A stretch of DNA of 64,000 nucleotides from Amphibalanus amphitrite (taxonomy: Eukaryota; Arthropoda; Thecostraca; Balanomorpha; Balanidae): positions 868,001 to 932,000 of the forward strand of contig NW_024881600.1 in the NCBI RefSeq assembly GCF_019059575.1, written 5' to 3'. The position numbers and the translations under genes were made by a program. Each line of letters starts with the position of its first letter. Position 1 is the stretch's first letter. Below, in pieces: positions 1 through 11,513 of the stretch. Below the pieces are notes generated by a model that did no database searches, was not told where the DNA came from, and was given only the letters and a program-made list of their open reading frames with translations.

Positions 1-1540
1 AGCAACGTGCGGCTAATCAGGGTATTTTGTGGACTTTGGCAGCGCTGGTGACGCTGCCTTGTGTTGTGCTATTTTGCAGCCGCGCGATGGGGCGATGGAA
101 AGCTGTTTATGGGTTCCTGAGCATTACCATGTGTCGTTATTTATGTGCCATGTGCCGCGGTGGTGCTCCGTTTTTGTTTTGGTGTACTTTGAGAGTTATG
201 GACATTTGTCGTTTTTGCAGAGCTAGGTGTGCCATTGCGTGAAGAGTGTATGCTTGTATGTGTTGTGCTTGATTAAGCAGCCCGTCATGTTGCATGGCAG
301 ATGCCGCGTCCAAGCCATGTTGCCATCGTAAGATGTTGTTAAACATGCCTAAATCGCAAGATACTTGATATGCACCCAGTCCGATAGTATCACTGCTTTT
401 GCTATCTTTTAGCAAGCTGAAATATATTTTGAGCCGTACCGATGTTCTTACCCTGGCAGGTATTGAATATCGGTGTAATTTAAACATCGATAAATGTGGT
501 GTTCCAATATTATCTCTATGACATATATTCATGTCACCTTTGATCTTCAAAGAAGTAAATTCATTCCTTTTGCTGCGATTATTCTTTAAGCTTCTCGCGC
601 AGCTGAATAATCTATTGACGAATGCCTCGTGCGCGACTTCCACTCGTAAGAAGCAGGCTGGGATGTGAACGTGGATTTTTCCGCGATAGGTGAGCTCATG
701 TGTGTGTTGAAGTTCGGTCCGTTTTTATTCTGACAGTTGTGATATTCAAGTTCTTACACCTCCTTTTCACCTGTTTCGGATTAGTTTTTGCTTGGTGATC
801 TGTGTATGGCGTGATGTGTATTATAGTGTATCGTGTATCGTCATCTTTAACCGTGAAGGGCGTGTGAGATCGGCTGCATATGTACAGAGCTACCATTTTA
901 AGCACATCCAGCTATCATTACCCACATCCTATGTTTTAACGACAGGTTTCGATTATTTGCCACCGATTAGCATTATTATCGAACGCTCTTGAAACTGCGG
1001 TAGAATGGAAAGCTTGTGACCGTTCCTTTACAAATGTGTTACATACTAGCATTTGCATCCATCTTAGGCCAAACCAAGAACATTTACGACGAATGTTCGA
1101 AAAAATAGCTCAGCCTTTGAGAAAGCTTTGCCTCTGAAGCCGTTCAGACTCATCCAGCTGGATGTGTTTTCTCTCACAAACGCTAGGTGGCAGCTCTGGA
1201 GTGAATGACTGTATCGATGCATGTTCACAATAAAATGTCAGTGTTACTTTCTGTTTCTTAACATTTCGCTAAGGTTTGGCTTGCTACACACAGATAACAC
1301 TTGTTGCCTATCTACGAATTGATATCCGCCGATCGAAATGCGCATCATACGCTACAAGCAGCCTCTCGAGTCTCGACGGTGTAGGTACTAGGTAGGTACA
1401 TACATACTCTGAAGCCAATTTCCGCATCTGAGCCTAACAGCCTAGCAGGGCTCCACGAGGCCAGCCCAGGGGCCCTGTGTTACACTGAAATCCTCACAAA
1501 GAGCAAAAACGCGGAAAAGCGCATCCCAAATGTGTTCTTC
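1..1540. other. No recognisable feature
   Basis: No gene, RNA or clear repeat is recognised here. Open frames are short and carry no family motif. The sequence is of mixed composition without the GGTCA-rich texture that begins near 1.6 kb. Confidence 0.5.
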
Positions 1541-3010
1541 CCACGTGTACCGCCGCGCCGGTGCCGGTGGTATCCCCCCCCCCCTCACAATTGGTGTTAA
1601 ATATCGCTTTAGCGATAGAAAGATGAAAGTTTGCATATTGACCTTTGAACCCAGCCAGAACTTGTGACAACAACTGCATTTACAGGTCAAGTCAAGTCAC
1701 TGACCTGTCACGTCATGTGTGCACCTCTGCACGGTCCAAAACTATTGCGACCTAACGACGCCTTCAGTGGCAAGGATTTCTTGTTTTATTTTGGAGAGGC
1801 ATTTTTTTCGAATCACAATTTATTGCGTACTCAAACAAGCATCATAAGACAAGACCAATCATCACATCACTGCATTCATCTCACCGCATCCACCACACGC
1901 CCCACTATCACCACACCAGTGACACCACGCTCCATGTGCACTCAGCAGCTCAAAGCACGCCCCACTACGGCCGGCCCACCTGGCCAAGCCTGGGCTGCAC
2001 ACGGCTGCTACCGCCCCGGTACATACTACATGGCAGGTTTTTCAGACATGACAGGAAGGGAGTGAGCAAGCTATGACTTTGGAGGTCACCGTTTGACCTG
2101 AGACCTTAACCCTCGCTGGTACAGGGGGGGGGGGGGGAGTTGATGCAATCCCCCCTGATGTTTTTCGCAAATAACTCGCGTAAAAAGCGGCCGATCGCGA
2201 CGAAGCTTTCAGTACCCTCACGTTGATTAATTTTACACCTACCCAATTTAATGACCCTGACCCAAATGACCTTTGACCTGAGACCTACTTTTCGACACCA
2301 TGTCTGGCCGGAATCGCGAATCGGCATATGTCGGCTCTCATTAGCCGCGCGTTTGCAGTCTTTTCGTGCTTTCAAGCGTTCAAACATGTGATTTGATGCA
2401 TTGGTCCCATGCATAAGGGTGCATGTCAAGGTCTTCGAATTTAGCAACCATTTGAACATTTACGAAGTAGCTATGGTGTCTTCGTAACATGTTACGAAGC
2501 TGTCAGAGGCGGTCCACACGTACTACAAATACCCGGCAGGATCCCTACTGTTCGACCTGACCTGACCTGACCCGACCTGGTCTAAATGCATAAACACATC
2601 ATCTGTGATAAAAAACTAGCATACCTAATATTCGTGATCAGCACTTCCAAAAAACCCTTAGCAGCCACACCTTACGTCGTTCTAACAGGTCCCGATTTTC
2701 CCATTTGTGGGTCATTGACCTGACTTGGAAGGTCAACCGATGACCAAGGACCTTAAAATTGGGCATCATCGGCTTCCTGTCGTCAGGGGCAACACATTCG
2801 TTTTTTTCCGCCAAGCTCCAGCTCGATCAGGGGCCAAACGCGATCGTACCCCCCCCCCCCCCCAACTTGCGCCGTCGGAGGACGCAAAAGTGCCGGGTGA
2901 GGGTTAAAATTGGGCACTAGTCGCTGCGCCTCGTAACAACGTGCAGTGCACACACTTTTTTAGTAGTTCTAACTTATTTATGGACGTAACGACGACCGGA
3001 AGGTTTATGT
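1541..3010. repeat. Older GGTCA-rich repeat, split by a TTAA MITE
   Basis: The stretches 1,541-2,105 and 2,908-3,010 are parts of one older repeat interrupted by the MITE at 2,106-2,907. Similarity to 9,860-10,700 shows this: both carry 'caactgcatt' followed by GGTCA runs, 'cctctgcacggtcc', then 'gaccttaaaat' and 'accagtcgctg' (or close variants). The outer ends are unclear, so the limits are approximate. No coding potential is seen. Confidence 0.55.
2106..2907. mobile_element. TTAA-flanked MITE, TTAACCCTCGC family
   Basis: The element begins TTAACCCTCGC and ends GTGAGGGTTAA, with TTAA at both edges. G-run and C-run tracts lie just inside each end (2,123 and 2,849 regions). The interior has AGGTCA half-sites and the 20-bp palindrome CTTCGTAACATGTTACGAAG at 2,480-2,499. 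An uninterrupted relative of the insertion site (gaccTTAAaat) lies at 10,624-10,634. No transposase is encoded, so this is non-autonomous. TTAA followed by CCC resembles piggyBac ends, but that assignment is inference. Confidence 0.8.
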
Positions 3011-3012
3011 AA

Positions 3013-3159
<147 letters not shown>

Positions 3160-3299
3160 TTACAACTGTTGCGGTAACATAATATCCTCAGATCTGACCT
3201 CAGGTCAACGGTTTGACCTATAGTTTGAAACAGATAGTCAAAATAAGGGGCTGTTTTGTATCATTTGTACGCACCAAGTAAATACATATCCAGCAAACA

Positions 3300-3850
3300 G
3301 AGCAGGCTGCTTTAACTCCATTCAGCCTGGCCCACCAGTCTCCAGTGCCCGGCGCTGCTGGCGCGGCGGTGGCAGGTACGGCCACAGACCGGCCCTGCGG
3401 ACGGCCCGGTGCCGGTGAAGGCTCGCTCGCTCCCCAGCCGGGACGAACAGAAGGTCAGTCGTGCGTCGGCCGAGCAGACAGAAGGACGGACCCGACGCGC
3501 GGCCCCTGGGGAACATCGAGCCAGCCGCGACTCCACGTCACCTCAGGTAAGTTTGGGATCCATCAAAAACTCAGAGCCAGCCCACGACTACGCGTCACTA
3601 CAGGTGAGGCTGGGGTCCGTCAGAGACACTGACCCAGCCCGCGACAGAAAGAACTGTTGGTTCAGTCAGTAAACGAGTGAATGAGCTACCTCACGATCCC
3701 ATGTCACTTCAGCTGAGTCTGAAACCCATAAGAGATACTGAACTAACTCACGATTTCACGTCATTCCAAGTCAGTTGGGCAGTCTTCAGAGTCTCTAGAT
3801 AAACTCACGACTACCGTCACTCCAGGTAAGATGGGATCATTCAGAGGCAT
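3300..3850. repeat. GC-rich segment and degenerate ~57-bp tandem repeat
   Basis: From about 3,529 to 3,840 a degenerate unit recurs with starts near 3,529, 3,585, 3,693, 3,751 and 3,809. Each has the form 'cgact-n-cacgtcact-n-cag', and several continue as GTAAGT or GTGAGG, resembling splice donors. The 3,300-3,530 part is GC-rich and open in several frames but has no recognisable domain. An exon cannot be excluded, but the tandem structure is the only thing I can support. Confidence 0.6.
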
Positions 3851-4951
3851 CTAAAGGGTCGAATTTGATTATGGCTGGATCTAACTGCAGATGCGTTACA
3901 ATGGTCAACCAATGTATGTTTTTTTTTCAAGGATCACCAACAGTATCATATCAGCCGACAACTGTGTTGTGAGCTCATTTTGGCATTTGATGCCTAATTT
4001 GTCAGGAGATACCTATCAAAACGGTAGAACTGAACTGATGACGCTTTTATTTGGCCACTGCATAGTGCATGGGCTTGTTGCTTCTCATGATAAAAACTAA
4101 TCCGCAAACACACACTGTAATGCATTCAGTAGTTCGTTCCAGAGCCGCTCCTTTATATTTGGCTTGGACTGTCCCCAATTCCATAGCTGTCGGAGAAGAG
4201 GCTATGATAAAGAAGCTATAAATCGAAGAAATGTGCTTTGAAAAATTGGGGAAACCGATGAGCAAGACAAGCTTACCAAATACCAAACCCAAAGGGCTCA
4301 TTCATGCAAAATTGAATGTTTACCTACATTCTGCATTTTAACCTACAATATTTCTTGTGGGGTTGTTTTGTGTACCGCTTTTTGCTTTTACCTTTATCTC
4401 AAGAAGGCACTGCAGTTACCGACACATATGCATGTCTTGTCAAGTCAGTGGCCAGCACAGAGGCCAGTTTACCAAAAGTCACCTACACTACACCTACACT
4501 CAAACATGTTTTTTAGGTAAACTATTGGATGCATAGGAAAATTTCGCCCGTGTAACCCCAAGCTATAACTCTGAGGTCATCTACTTTGGGTCATACGTGG
4601 TCATCAGCAACTTTCTACCATAACATTTGATAATTGATGGCCATGTTATAAATATGCCCCTGCTGATAAATACGTTACGCGTAATAACATGTACTCTGTT
4701 GATCTTCCTGGTAGTAAGTTCATGTTTTCTTTATAATATCTTCGCACCATCCCAATACATCAAGCATAGCGTAAGGTAACGATGAGGTAAGCGTTTGATG
4801 TATGATGGATTTTTATTTTTTAAATCTACTGTAGGTATAACTATTTGTGGTGAGTGAATGCTTCTGTCTGTGACAGAGGTCCCAATATGGTGACCCTTTC
4901 TCCAGGCTACAGCCCAGACCATTGCCCGTAGCGCGGTGAAATTTGTACAAC
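3851..4951. other. No recognisable feature
   Basis: Ordinary-looking sequence with only short open frames. No TIRs, tandem structure or domain motifs noticed. Confidence 0.45.
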
Positions 4952-5605
4952 TTACATATAGACCAAGGATGCGCGGGATGCTTTTGAAGGGCCTGAGCTC
5001 GGGTCGCTAGTGAGCGCCTGGCGCATTAAAAAAAAGACGAATTCGCGGCATAGAGTTTTCATGTTAAAAACGGGGTGCGAAATCGGACGAAAATGACTAT
5101 AAATATGGGCGACACCGGACACGGGCAGGGTATATTGAGTGAAGGACACGGGCCCGGTCCCGGTGCAATATCTCTGTAGCCACGCATCCGATCGGCACGG
5201 GGTAAACACTATCGGGTAGATAATTGAGGGTTCGAATGTTGCGCGATGCCAAGGGTAGCACACGCCACGTGTACCAGAAATGGTACTTTTATTTGAAAAA
5301 ATTGTCATTTTTGTCGGTGGGGATATTTGGTCTACAATTACCAACGTCTGTATGATATTCGTATCGGCGGTGTCGGTAGACGTAGATTGTTTATTGAAAA
5401 TTGTTCTGATGGTGTCATTTGGAAGACCAATAAATGGCTCTCTTATTATTCCCTCTTCCTTTGTCGTTGCACCAAAGCAGATGTCGATCCATTGCTGACC
5501 ATGTTCGCCCAACGGCCGCTGATAAGCAAAGCTCATTGGACATGCAGCGACATTACCGATTACAGACAACAAAATCCTTCCTTCGGCGACCGATAATGGA
5601 TTCAC
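4952..5605 (-). CDS. Unidentified open reading frame, 217 codons, doubtful
   Basis: This is a minus-strand frame of 217 codons that I do not recognise. It has no clear signal peptide, catalytic motif or repeated domain, although a QWIDICFG-like patch and several Cys residues are present. Plus-strand frames of 72-89 codons overlap it, so the region is stop-poor on both strands. In a window this size a chance frame of this length is somewhat unlikely but possible. It could be a decayed transposon gene, a host exon or noise. No start context or splice evidence supports it. Confidence 0.2.
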   Translation of the reverse strand: MNPLSVAEGRILLSVIGNVAACPMSFAYQRPLGEHGQQWIDICFGATTKEEGIIREPFIGLPNDTIRTIFNKQSTSTDTADTNIIQTLVIVDQISPPTKMTIFSNKSTISGTRGVCYPWHRATFEPSIIYPIVFTPCRSDAWLQRYCTGTGPVSFTQYTLPVSGVAHIYSHFRPISHPVFNMKTLCREFVFFLMRQALTSDPSSGPSKASRASLVYM

Positions 5606-5884
5606 CCGGATACTAAATGTTGCATAATAATAACGAACATGTGGCTAGTGAAAGGTCGCGGGTCTTTGACTAGCCACCTTTGACATGTCAAAGGTTGCAG
5701 GCCTTTGACTAGGCCAGGGAGCTGCAGCTCAGGGCTACTATTGAGCCGCGAGCTGCTCAGGTCAGAGTCTCGCACGAGCCACGGCTGCCACCGCTTAGTG
5801 ACGTGGGAGGTGATAGTTGCCCAGCTCAGAGACTGTGAAGAAACTCTGAACTATCAAGCTCGTCAGCTTTCAGACTATCCAGCT

Positions 5885-6125
5885 AAGAGTCCGCGGAGAG
5901 CTGCGGGCTGCCAGCTCCGGGTCCGGACAGAGCTGCGGGCTGCCAGCTCCGGGTCCGGACAGAGCTGCGGGCTGCCAGCTCCGGGCCGGACAGAGCTGCG
6001 GGCTGCCAGCTCCCGGCCGGACAGAGCTGCGGACTGCCAGCTCCGTATCCGGACAGAGCTGCGGGCTGCCAGCTCCAGCTCCGGACAGAGCTGCGGGCTG
6101 CCAGCTCCAGCTCCGGGGAGGGGCT
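5885..6125. repeat. 32-bp GC-rich tandem repeat
   Basis: Roughly seven to eight copies of a unit of about 30-32 bp containing GAGCTGCGGGCTGCCAGCTC followed by a variable CCGG-containing spacer. GAGCTG and CAGCTC are inverted within each unit, so every unit can fold on itself. Open frames on both strands across it are by-products of the repeat. Confidence 0.9.
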
Positions 6126-7778
6126 GTACCACCGCCGGGCTGCGGCTCGGCGCTGGCACAGCTCGCGTGCGGCCTGTTGAGGTCACTCTCAGCGGGACGA
6201 AGCCGGAACTCCATTAGAGAGGAGCACGATGTTCGGTAAGCGGTCCGCCGGGGCCGTGAGACGCCGGCCGGTGGCTGAGACCATCGGGACGGCGCAGTTA
6301 GGGCTGATCGGACTGCCGACTGAGATTGATTCGACATCCGGGAGCTCACACCGCGAATTAAAGCTCGACACCCACTGGGAACGAATGAGGGAAGAGATGA
6401 AATCACCACAGGTGCTCAGGGTTCTTGTTACGTCACCAATGTCCCGGGCAAACAATGCAACTAGAAAGTTTTTAAACACCGTGCCAACACCTCGCCCTGG
6501 GGGTTTTGATGCCCGTTTGAAACCATGCTAGAAACACTGAGAATGTAGGATAGGTAAGTGACTTTGACCAAGAAAGGAAGCGTTGAAGACATAATAGGAC
6601 ATAAGCGGGGCATTTAACCTGGATGGCAAATATCAAGTCATGCCATTTACTTCGAAGCTTTGTTTTAATCCCTTGGAATGATAAGGTGATCAGAACAGAT
6701 CAACGTTTGGATTAATTGCGGATGATCGCTTTCTCAACGACCGATAAATCGGCTCTTCACAATGGCTTCCGGGTTGATTTGAACGTTTTATTGGTGTGTA
6801 AACATGTCATATATTTTGTAAATAGCTGACATGCGTTCTACTTGGGTTTTGGTATTTCTACTTCGATTTCCTTATAACAGAAGACAACCAAGACGTTCAT
6901 CGAACAACAATGCTCTGCAAGCTTCGTCAATGCAATAACATAGACCATATAAATCAAAACAGCAAGTAAACCACAGCTTAGAGTCGACGGCTGATGACAT
7001 CAGATTGTTCTCAGCGATGCATCAATGGCACACGAATAACGGGCCAAGCGACACAATCGTTGTTGATATGGGTCATGCGCATTTATCTCGCATCACAGTA
7101 GGTAGGAGACGACCTTGTGCCTTCCTTAGGTATTGATGTCAAGTAGCATTCATTATTGCAATATTGCACCACATAAGTTTTATTAATCTGCTTCTATATC
7201 TACATACGACTGTGTCACATACCTAACTTGTGGATTATTCGAGATATTCACCTTACGCTTGGTGCGAATTTTTTTTTTTTTTGCTCGATCGGAATTACTG
7301 TGGCAAAACGTTTAGAACGACGGACTGGTGAAACCACGATGAATGCTAACTAACAGTACGAAAAACGAAAACCGATACATGAAAAGCATCATATGCTCAA
7401 TACGGCTGCTCTATGCAAACCGGATGTTTTGCCAAACAGACTCATTTTGTGGCGCTATATCAGCGCTCTTTGATTCCCGATGATCGACTATCACTTCTTT
7501 TCCATGACGCGTCTAAATAGACGAAATTTCACGTGCGTTGTTTTCGGATAATATTCACATTATGCAAAAAAATGAGGGCAGGTATATTTGGCTTTAGCTA
7601 GCACCTAGTCCCATGTTTTTTTAATTTTAAATGACGTCTAAATGATATGATGGAGAAAAACCATTTTGCAAAATCGGCTTAACTTGTGCCATGAAAACGT
7701 AGTAAGTATGGTGAGGTGCCTACAATTCGCCTTGCCAGTCACGATTGAATAAAGGGGTCGACAAAAGAAAAAACGCTC
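6126..7778. other. No recognisable feature
   Basis: The first 400 bp are GC-rich and the remainder is AT-rich with very few open frames. No gene or repeat signature recognised. Confidence 0.5.
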
Positions 7779-8948
7779 CTAGCCCGCGTCCCGCTGGGCT
7801 ATTCAGCCATACGCGCCCTGCTGGGGGGGGGGGGGGGAGGCAGATTCTGCCCCCTGTCTAACTTCCGAACCGATGGTCGTAGAAAGACGGGGAAAACGGC
7901 AATCGAAAGCTCTCAACAAGGCGGATCTAAAGAACCTTTTTTGCTTTAATAGGTCAGAGGTCAGGTCAAGGTCAGGTCAAAGGTACAAAATGCAAGTTTC
8001 TACTGTATCGGCCTTGCACCGTAGTTGCCGAAGGTTGGACTGAGACGGATTGCACACAACGTGTTCTTAGGCTACCAAGACAATATTCGTTGCATACAAT
8101 ATAATGCAAAGGTCAAGGTCAAAGTCAGGTCAGGTCACCAAAAATGAAATATAGAAAAAGGCATGTGCGACACATGTTTTATGGGTCATTTTATTCATAG
8201 AATTCAATAGGCACACTCAATAAGTGGCATACACCACATCTGGATGAATTTAAGGTCGAGGTCAGGTCAAGGTCAATTTTAGGTCAATTGAAGTCAAATT
8301 TTGAAGTTAGCTGTTAAGACCTAAAAAGGTGTCTAACTGATGCAGTTTTTACGGCAAATCGAATGGTGCTATTTTTGTTTCCGTACGATGTCTAGAACTT
8401 TGAAAAAAAAATCAAAAATTTTGTGTGTCGAGACGTCATAAAATTTTGAATAACTCCCACATTTTTGAACCGATTCTTCTAAAAAAAATTGGTATGTAGG
8501 TGCACATAGACCAGTTCTCTGACATATTTTCCGTTTTTGCCGATAGAATAAAAATGTGGGATTTTATAATTATTAAAAAAAAAAATTAAAGAAAGAAAAA
8601 AATTAAGCAAAAATCAAAATTTTCTAAAAACCAAGATGGCCATTTGATATACAAAGTAGAATCACGCATGAACTTTTTTGTTACGCCTTGATTCCTTTAA
8701 AAATAAAGATGTTAGCGGTGTTTGAAATTTTGCCGTTGCTGAGGCGAAAATGGCGGACATAACGTCACTAAAAACGTCATTTTCTCAAAAAATTTCCGAC
8801 GGATTTCGTTCCAATTTTCAGGACGCATGTTAAATTGAGGTATGATAAGGTACTTAAATTTTGGCGTAGCTAGCGTAACGCGCTTAGAAGTTATTGGCGA
8901 AAAACGGGAGGGGGCAGATTCCCCCCCCCCCAGCGGGGCGCGGGCTAG
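7779..8948. mobile_element. MITE of the CCCGCGCCCCGCTGGG family, CTAG-flanked
   Basis: The ends read CTAG-CCCGCGTCCCGCTGGG and its inverse followed by CTAG, giving a 1,170-bp element. It is the reverse orientation of the copy at 33,142-34,329: shared stretches include the tract with 'gaattcaataggcacactca' and the GGTCA runs. Near the left edge the terminal motif occurs twice (at 7,783 and again near 7,810, as CGCGCCCTGCTGGGG), while the right edge has it once. G-run hairpins with an AGATTCT-type loop sit inside both ends. The 4-bp flank is CTAG here but TTAA in the sister copy. Confidence 0.82.
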
Positions 8949-9232
8949 GGAACACTCCTATTCTCTGCCCAAGAGAAACGTTAAAATTATGACACAAGAA
9001 GGCTAGCCATTCTTCATGATATATGCTGATCCCACCTTCATAATTATAGTCATTCAATAATAGCATTCATTATATACCAAACTTTTAGCAGGCACTTTGA
9101 CTATGACACTCCGTGGATGCTACAGTGATTACGATCGATTTCGGTATACGGAGATAGCATTTTGTCTATTACTGAGATTAGCCCAATCATAATTTCAAGC
9201 ATAACACGAGATGGTTTGAACTGAAGGGTGGC

Positions 9233-9555
9233 TATCAAAGCATACAAAATCTAAGCATACAATCATCAAAACATACAAAATCGTAACATACAACGCGCAA
9301 AACCTACAAAACAGGTCAGTTAGGGGCCAGTCAAAACATACAAATGTGCAGCGTACAAAATCGTAACGTACAAAAGTTTAACGTTCAATGTGTAAAGCGT
9401 ACAAGGGCGAATCATACAATGATCTAAACGTACAAAATTAGAACGTACAATTGCAGATCATACAAGCGCGCAGCATACAAAATTGCAACAAACAAAAAGA
9501 GATGATCGTATCGTACAAAATCGCTTAGTCTAAAATCGCAAGGTACAAAATGCCT
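9233..9555 (+). repeat. Short-motif repeat with CATACAAAATCGTAA-like units
   Basis: About twenty degenerate copies of a motif of about 14 bp (AACATACAAAATCGT and variants). The first 180 bp match 36,895-37,075 in reverse complement, including the non-motif stretch with 'cgcgcaaaacctacaaaaca', so this is a dispersed repeat rather than two independent microsatellites. No coding capacity seen. Confidence 0.8.
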
Positions 9556-9560
9556 CTGTT

Positions 9561-10797
9561 TGACGCCGGTTGAACTGATATTTAACAAGTCAGCCGCTAG
9601 ATGGGGTAGTGGTACTATGGCATTGTGTTTTTGAAAGGCACCAGGAAGTACAGTGGAATACCACCAAGTCCCTAAGAAACACGATTCCTCTGGTCGCTGC
9701 ACCGGCCGGCTATCGACACTGCGGGTGGTCAGAGGGAGCCGGGGGGACCGACGTCGAGCAGGCGAAGAGGAGAGGCGGGCATTAAGGCCATGTTTAACTC
9801 GCGATAACTCGAGACACGCCGACGATAGAGAGCTGAAACGTGGCATACCTGCCCTTTGATTCAAGCCGGATCTAGTGACACCAACTGCATTTTCCGGTCA
9901 GGTCAGGTCACTGACCTATGACGTCATAAGTGAACCTCTGCACGGTCCTCAGATGCCGCAACTTCGCAACGCCCTCAGTGCCAGAGAAGCTTTCACAGGG
10001 AGATGAGACCTTCAGGACCTAGTATCCTCCAGAGGTCTCACAACTTGTATATCTCGGATTTTTCCTAACGGTCACATGAGGTCAGGTCGGTCACTTAACC
10101 TCACCACCAAGTCAACAGGGTCAACAACAGGGAATAAGTCAACAGGGAAAAATCAAAGCTGCTATTTTACCGCCGGGAACGATTTCAGACTATATCAAGC
10201 ACACGAAATCGCGATTTCATGCACTCCTCGCAAGGTCCGATGCTTCACTTTTGAATTCATTTATGACGTCACTTGGGTCATAAGAGTTTTTCGTCAATAA
10301 CTCCCGATCAAATTGAGCTAGCGGGTCGGGAAAGCCACCAATGGACTCAAGAAGTCCGGCCGAATCGAATGATATGCAACACGACATCCTTCGACCAATT
10401 TCGTGACCTGGGGGGCGCTGACCTGACCTTGATCCGAGGTCAACACCTCAAGTTGACCTCACCCGAACAAAAACTAGGTATACCATTCGACGTGCCTGAG
10501 CGAGGCGAACACGATGATGCCAAAATTGCGTCTCTGGCGGCCGTTTTTTGCGGTTATTTATGAAAAACTGAACCTGTGCCCTGGGTCACTTGACCTGACC
10601 TCAGAGGTCACCGGTTGACCTGAGACCTTAAAATCGGGTACCAGTCGCTGTGTCGCGTAACGGCACACACACTCGTTCTTTCTGCGACGCTCTAGCTCCA
10701 TCAGGGACGAAACGGCGAGGGGGGTCGTACCAATCACCCCCCCTCCCCCCTCCTCGGCCGGCGCGTATGTAGAAAACCAATAGGTCCGGCGAGGGTT
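9561..10797. repeat. GGTCA-rich repeat relative, unoccupied TTAA site
   Basis: From about 9,860 this matches the split repeat at 1.6-3.0 kb. At 10,628-10,631 it has an intact TTAA where the other copy carries a MITE. The right edge reads GGCGAGGGTTAA near 10,797, preceded by G- and C-runs, the same right terminus as the TTAACCCTCGC family. No matching left terminus was found, so it is a truncated or older element. 9,561-9,860 is GC-rich with no assignment. Confidence 0.6.
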
Positions 10798-11513
10798 AAT
10801 TTGAATCTCGGCCCGACCGCCGTAGGTACCCTCGCTTTTCTTGCTACGTTTCTGTGAGTTGATAGCTTTCCCTGTTTCTGGTGTCAAGTGGCAGGCTGCG
10901 CGCCAAGTTAATGGGGCGTGGCGTTCCAAGCCAGCCCATTAATCTGCAGCTAGCGGCATCGGCGATCTTTGAAGCCGGCGTAACCGAAGAACTCGCGCTC
11001 GGTGAGGGGCATGACTGGAAGGAGCCCTGACGCGGTGCTCTAGTTCACTGAGTCGCTTGAGCCGCCAGTTTGGCGAGCGATTGACAGACATTCTTTTACC
11101 GTGATTGGTAAAAGAATGTCTGTCAATGTATGACTATTACCAGGCACGATCTGATACAGTTACTGACCTAACAAACATTTACATAATCTAACTTGGACGG
11201 GGGTCGGCTCCACAGAGGCCATTATGAGCATAGGTGAGCGTACGGCATTTAGATGTCATATACAAGGACTGCTCCGTTTGTTTTTCAAAAGAAAAACAAT
11301 TCTATCGAAAAGTGTTTGTCTATTTCAAACAGCCTTCGGTTATGTATGTACTATGTAGCGACTCTGCTGGCCGTTACGAAGACCCTAAGCTAGCATCACA
11401 TGGCTCTATAAAGTGACCGGCATTGGGTCTTAGTGACCTATTTTGACCTGAAAATAAATGTTAGCATGACAGTTGCAGGGATGTCTCGCCACCCACTACG
11501 TGCTGGAGGGCGG
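10798..11513. other. Unassigned spacer
   Basis: No gene recognised. The one structured item is a perfect 20-bp inverted repeat at 11,081-11,126, listed separately. Confidence 0.5.
11081..11126. repeat. Perfect 20-bp stem, 6-nt loop hairpin
   Basis: TTGACAGACATTCTTTTACC at 11,081-11,100 and its exact reverse complement at 11,107-11,126 are separated by GTGATT. It may be a minimal palindromic insertion or a transcribed hairpin. No flanking duplication is obvious. Confidence 0.9.

Noticed and set aside
5705..6409. Frames of 100-179 codons around 5.7-6.4 kb
   Set aside because: Products of the GC-rich 32-bp tandem repeat; open on both strands.
10267..10563. Frame of 96 codons at 10.3-10.5 kb as a gene
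   Set aside because: It lies within GGTCA-rich repeat sequence also found at other loci and has no domain.
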